From Opitutaceae bacterium (GTDB lineage: Bacteria; Verrucomicrobiota; Verrucomicrobiae; Opitutales; Opitutaceae): DNA of 8,302 bases. Shown here in pieces: positions 6,399-8,302 of this stretch. A model generated the notes under the pieces. That model was not told where the DNA came from, searched no databases, and saw only the letters and a program-made list of their open reading frames with translations. The number at the start of each line of letters is the position of its first letter. Positions within the stretch are counted from its first letter, which is position 1. Location of the stretch: contig JAISAX010000339.1 in NCBI GenBank assembly GCA_031266495.1, positions 1 to 8,302 on the forward strand, in the 5' to 3' direction. A program made the translations under genes and the position numbers.

Positions 6399-7574
6399 AT
6401 GCCCAAGCGCCTGTTTTCACGCATCCTTCCACATCGCCTCCGCTATATGCTCGGAGTAAAAATCCCTGCCCGTCCGCCGTCTATCCAGTTGATCGACCAG
6501 CCCGCGCAACTCGCGCCGCTCCTCGCCGCGCTCGACCGCGTGGACGAGGTCGCCCTCGATACCGAGGCCGACAACATGTACCATTACCACACGCGGGTGT
6601 GCCTCCTGCAATTTCTCGTCGATGGCAATGTTTACCTCGTGGACCTGATGCCCCCGTTGCCGCTCGCGCAGCTCTGGGAAAAGCTCTCGAAAAAACACCT
6701 CGTCATGCACGGCAGCGATTTCGACCTGCGCCTGTTGCACGACCTCTGCGCATTCCGCCCGAAAAGCCTGTTCGACACGATGCTGGCCGCCCAGCTCCTC
6801 AACCGCAAACGCATCGGTCTGGCCGCGCTCCTCTCCGACCACTTCGGCGTCACACTCGACAAAGCCAGCCAGAAAGCCAACTGGTCCCGGCGCCCCCTCA
6901 CCGCCCGGCTCCTCGACTACGCCTCGCTCGACGTGTGGCACCTGTTCGGGTTGCGCGACATCCTCACCCGCGAACTCGCCCGCCTCGGCCGGCTCGAATG
7001 GCTCGACCAGCAATGCCGGCGCCAGATCGAATCCGGCGCGCTCGGTTTCCCGGACGATGACGAACTCGCCTGGCGCATCGGTCCGGCCGATCGCCTTCGC
7101 GGACGCGGCCTGGGCACCCTGCACGCCGTCTGGCACTGGCGGGAAGAGTGGGCCGAAAAACTCGACGTGCCCCCCTTCAAGGTCTGCAACAACGACATGC
7201 TCGCCCGCATGGCCCAGGCCGCCGAACGCGGCGACGCCCCCGGTGCCATCCTCGCGACCATCAACCTCGGCAAACGCCACGCCCGGCTCGCGCCTACACT
7301 GGCGGCGGCGGTCCGCGCCGGCCACGCGCGCGACCCGCAGACCCTCCCGCGCCGTCCGCGCACCGAGCGCGCCTCGCTGTCCGTCGAGGAAACCGCCCGG
7401 CAGGACCGCTTCAAAACCATCCGCGACCAGGTTGCCGCGAAACTCGACATCGAGCCCACACTCATCGCCAACCGTTCCCAACTCGTGCAAATCGCCCGTG
7501 ACCCTGTGCGGATCGGGGAAATCCTGCTACCCTGGCAAGCCGGGCTGCTCCGGCCTGAAACCGGGCGCGCCTGA
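6399..7574 (+). CDS. rnd: Ribonuclease D
   Basis: RNase D is a cytosolic 3'-5' exoribonuclease that trims tRNA and other small RNA 3' ends. The 391-aa length is close to the family norm (about 375). The DEDDy catalytic residues are all visible: D54 and E56 in ALDTEADN, D109 in HGSDFDLRLL, and Y174 with D178 in DYASLDVWHL. An HRDC domain follows (about 227-290, GLGTLHAVWHWREEWAEKLDVPPF) and a second, weaker HRDC-like segment is near 330-385 (IRDQVAAKLDIEPTLIANRSQL). The ATG at 6399 gives a basic 16-residue extension before MLGVKIP; an ATG at 6447 is an alternative, and neither has a Shine-Dalgarno. The stop is followed three bases later by a 15-G run. Neighbours give no functional hint. Confidence 0.93.
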   Translation: MPKRLFSRILPHRLRYMLGVKIPARPPSIQLIDQPAQLAPLLAALDRVDEVALDTEADNMYHYHTRVCLLQFLVDGNVYLVDLMPPLPLAQLWEKLSKKHLVMHGSDFDLRLLHDLCAFRPKSLFDTMLAAQLLNRKRIGLAALLSDHFGVTLDKASQKANWSRRPLTARLLDYASLDVWHLFGLRDILTRELARLGRLEWLDQQCRRQIESGALGFPDDDELAWRIGPADRLRGRGLGTLHAVWHWREEWAEKLDVPPFKVCNNDMLARMAQAAERGDAPGAILATINLGKRHARLAPTLAAAVRAGHARDPQTLPRRPRTERASLSVEETARQDRFKTIRDQVAAKLDIEPTLIANRSQLVQIARDPVRIGEILLPWQAGLLRPETGRA

Positions 7575-7577
7575 GCC

Positions 7578-7617
7578 GGGGGGGGGGGGGGGAGGGGGAA
7601 GGGAGGGAAGGGGGGAG
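7578..7617 (+). repeat. Poly-G run and G-rich tract after rnd
   Basis: Fifteen G residues in a row (7578-7592) are followed by further G runs of 5, 3, 3 and 6 separated by one or two A, all within 40 bases just after the rnd stop. The transcript could fold as a G-quadruplex. Such runs are prone to slippage both in the cell and in sequencing, so the exact count is doubtful. The remaining bases to 7709 contain no gene or clear promoter. Confidence 0.8.
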
Positions 7618-7709
7618 AAACCGCAAAATCCCGCATTTAAAAAAACTCCTGCTTGCCAAAGCCCGAAACGGTTCCCAACGTCCGCCTTTCAAGTCATTCG
7701 TTCTCCCCT

Positions 7710-7967
7710 ATGAAATCCAAAGCCCTTCTGTCTCTCGGCCTCTGTATTGCGATCGTCTCGCTCTCCGGATGCGCCACGCAACAGACCCGCACAGGCCGCA
7801 CAACCGACGTCCTGGGAGGTCTCGTTACCGTGAAAACCGGTTACTGGCAGAGCGCCAGCCCGACGACAATCGACGCCAACGTCAACGAGCTCTGGGGCGA
7901 CATGGGCAACCCGAGCGGCACCCAGGTTTCGCTAGGCTGGGGCCTGATCACCGCCAACGACTACTGA
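7710..7967 (+). CDS. Small lipoprotein of unknown function
   Basis: This 85-aa protein has a lipoprotein signal: MKSK, a hydrophobic stretch ALLSLGLCIAIVS, and the lipobox LSGC with C21 as the lipidated residue. Residue 22 is Ala, not Asp, so in a Gram-negative-type cell the outer membrane is the expected location. The mature 65 residues are polar and Gly/Thr-rich with a semi-repeated style (LGGLVTVKTGYWQSAS ... LGWGLITANDY). No named domain is recognised. The start ATG is preceded by TTCTCCCCT, without a Shine-Dalgarno. A strong terminator follows 29 bases after the stop, and a 135-bp gap with the G tract lies upstream, so it is probably a single-gene unit. Confidence 0.8.
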   Translation: MKSKALLSLGLCIAIVSLSGCATQQTRTGRTTDVLGGLVTVKTGYWQSASPTTIDANVNELWGDMGNPSGTQVSLGWGLITANDY

Positions 7968-7995
7968 GCCCGTCAGCAGTCTGGCACCCTTTCAC

Positions 7996-8026
7996 CCCGC
8001 CGGTTTTTTTTCACCGGCGGGTTTTT
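7996..8026 (+). terminator. Intrinsic terminator of the lipoprotein gene
   Basis: CCCGCCGG (7996-8003) pairs perfectly with CCGGCGGG (8014-8021), giving 8 bp around a 10-base loop of mostly T. It is followed by TTTTT (8022-8026). It separates the lipoprotein gene from scpB. Confidence 0.92.
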
Positions 8027-8107
8027 GTTGGCCCGGCGGTGCCGCGTTTCCTTTTCAAGATTGCTTCACCGGGAGAGCGCCCCTTGTTTCCCGCCCTTCT
8101 TTCTCGC

Positions 8108-8302
8108 ATGGCTTTCAACCTGAAACTGGTGCTCAAGGCACTTCTCTTCTCCTCCAGCCAGCCACTTTCCACCAAGGAAATCCAGACGATCCTGGCGCGG
8201 TTTCACGAACAGGCGGCCCGACGTCTCGCTGCCGAAACCGAGGAAGAAACCACCGCCCCGGTTGCTTCCGCCGAATCCGAAACCGCCGCCGAAGCCCCCC
8301 CC
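8108..8302 (+). CDS. scpB: Segregation and condensation protein B, N-terminal part
   Basis: ScpB is a winged-helix protein that joins ScpA and SMC in the bacterial condensin complex acting on the nucleoid. Only the first 65 codons are in the window. MAFNLKLVLKALLFSSSQPLSTKEIQTILARF matches the ScpB start (LKxIIEALLFASGEPLS-like). After HEQAARRLAAE the sequence becomes a Glu/Thr/Ala/Pro-rich stretch (from about residue 43) that is not part of the common ScpB core and looks like a disordered insertion in the first winged-helix domain. The frame stays open to the window edge. No Shine-Dalgarno is present; the nearest purine run (GGGAGAG) is more than 25 bases away. The identity rests on a short segment, so confidence is moderate to high. 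Confidence 0.75.
   Translation, partial: MAFNLKLVLKALLFSSSQPLSTKEIQTILARFHEQAARRLAAETEEETTAPVASAESETAAEAPP

Noticed and set aside
6417..7490. A 357-codon minus-strand frame across rnd
   Set aside because: It is antisense to RNase D, which shows all DEDDy residues; the minus frame is a Glu/Gly/Ala-rich shadow.

Overview
The window looks like chromosomal DNA from a high-GC bacterium, most likely a verrucomicrobium of the Opitutales/Opitutaceae type. This is an inference from gene style: an rplU-rpmA pair, an RNase D with a degenerate-looking HRDC tail, a ScpB with a Glu/Ala/Thr-rich insertion, AATG-type palindromic repeats, and few Shine-Dalgarno sites. There is no 16S or other phylogenetic marker here, so the assignment is tentative.

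Region 1 (1-1427) is a graveyard of mobile DNA. A frameshifted, internally deleted IS481-like transposase remnant lies on the minus strand (1 to about 258). It abuts a 5'-truncated group II intron on the plus strand. The intron keeps the RT palm, the maturase domain, domain V and a probable domain VI, and ends near 1334. A G-rich inverted repeat (1367-1408) separates it from the next gene.

Region 2 (1428-4141) is a divergent pair. On the minus strand is a long protein with two tandem GTP cyclohydrolase II (RibA-like) domains; the first keeps the zinc cysteines and the second has lost them. On the plus strand is a 283-aa metal-dependent amidohydrolase. Gene order alone does not establish a shared pathway.

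Region 3 (4142-5603) starts with an AATG-type palindromic repeat element. It is followed on the minus strand by a small protein with a C-terminal membrane anchor, then the ribosomal protein operon rplU-rpmA (L21, L27) with a clear intrinsic terminator.

Region 4 (5604-8302) is all on the plus strand: an unrecognised secreted protein, ribonuclease D (rnd) followed directly by a 15-G run, a small lipoprotein with its own intrinsic terminator, and the first 65 codons of scpB, cut by the window edge.

The least ordinary item is the double GTP cyclohydrolase II protein. No CRISPR array, tRNA, rRNA or recognisable defence operon was seen.
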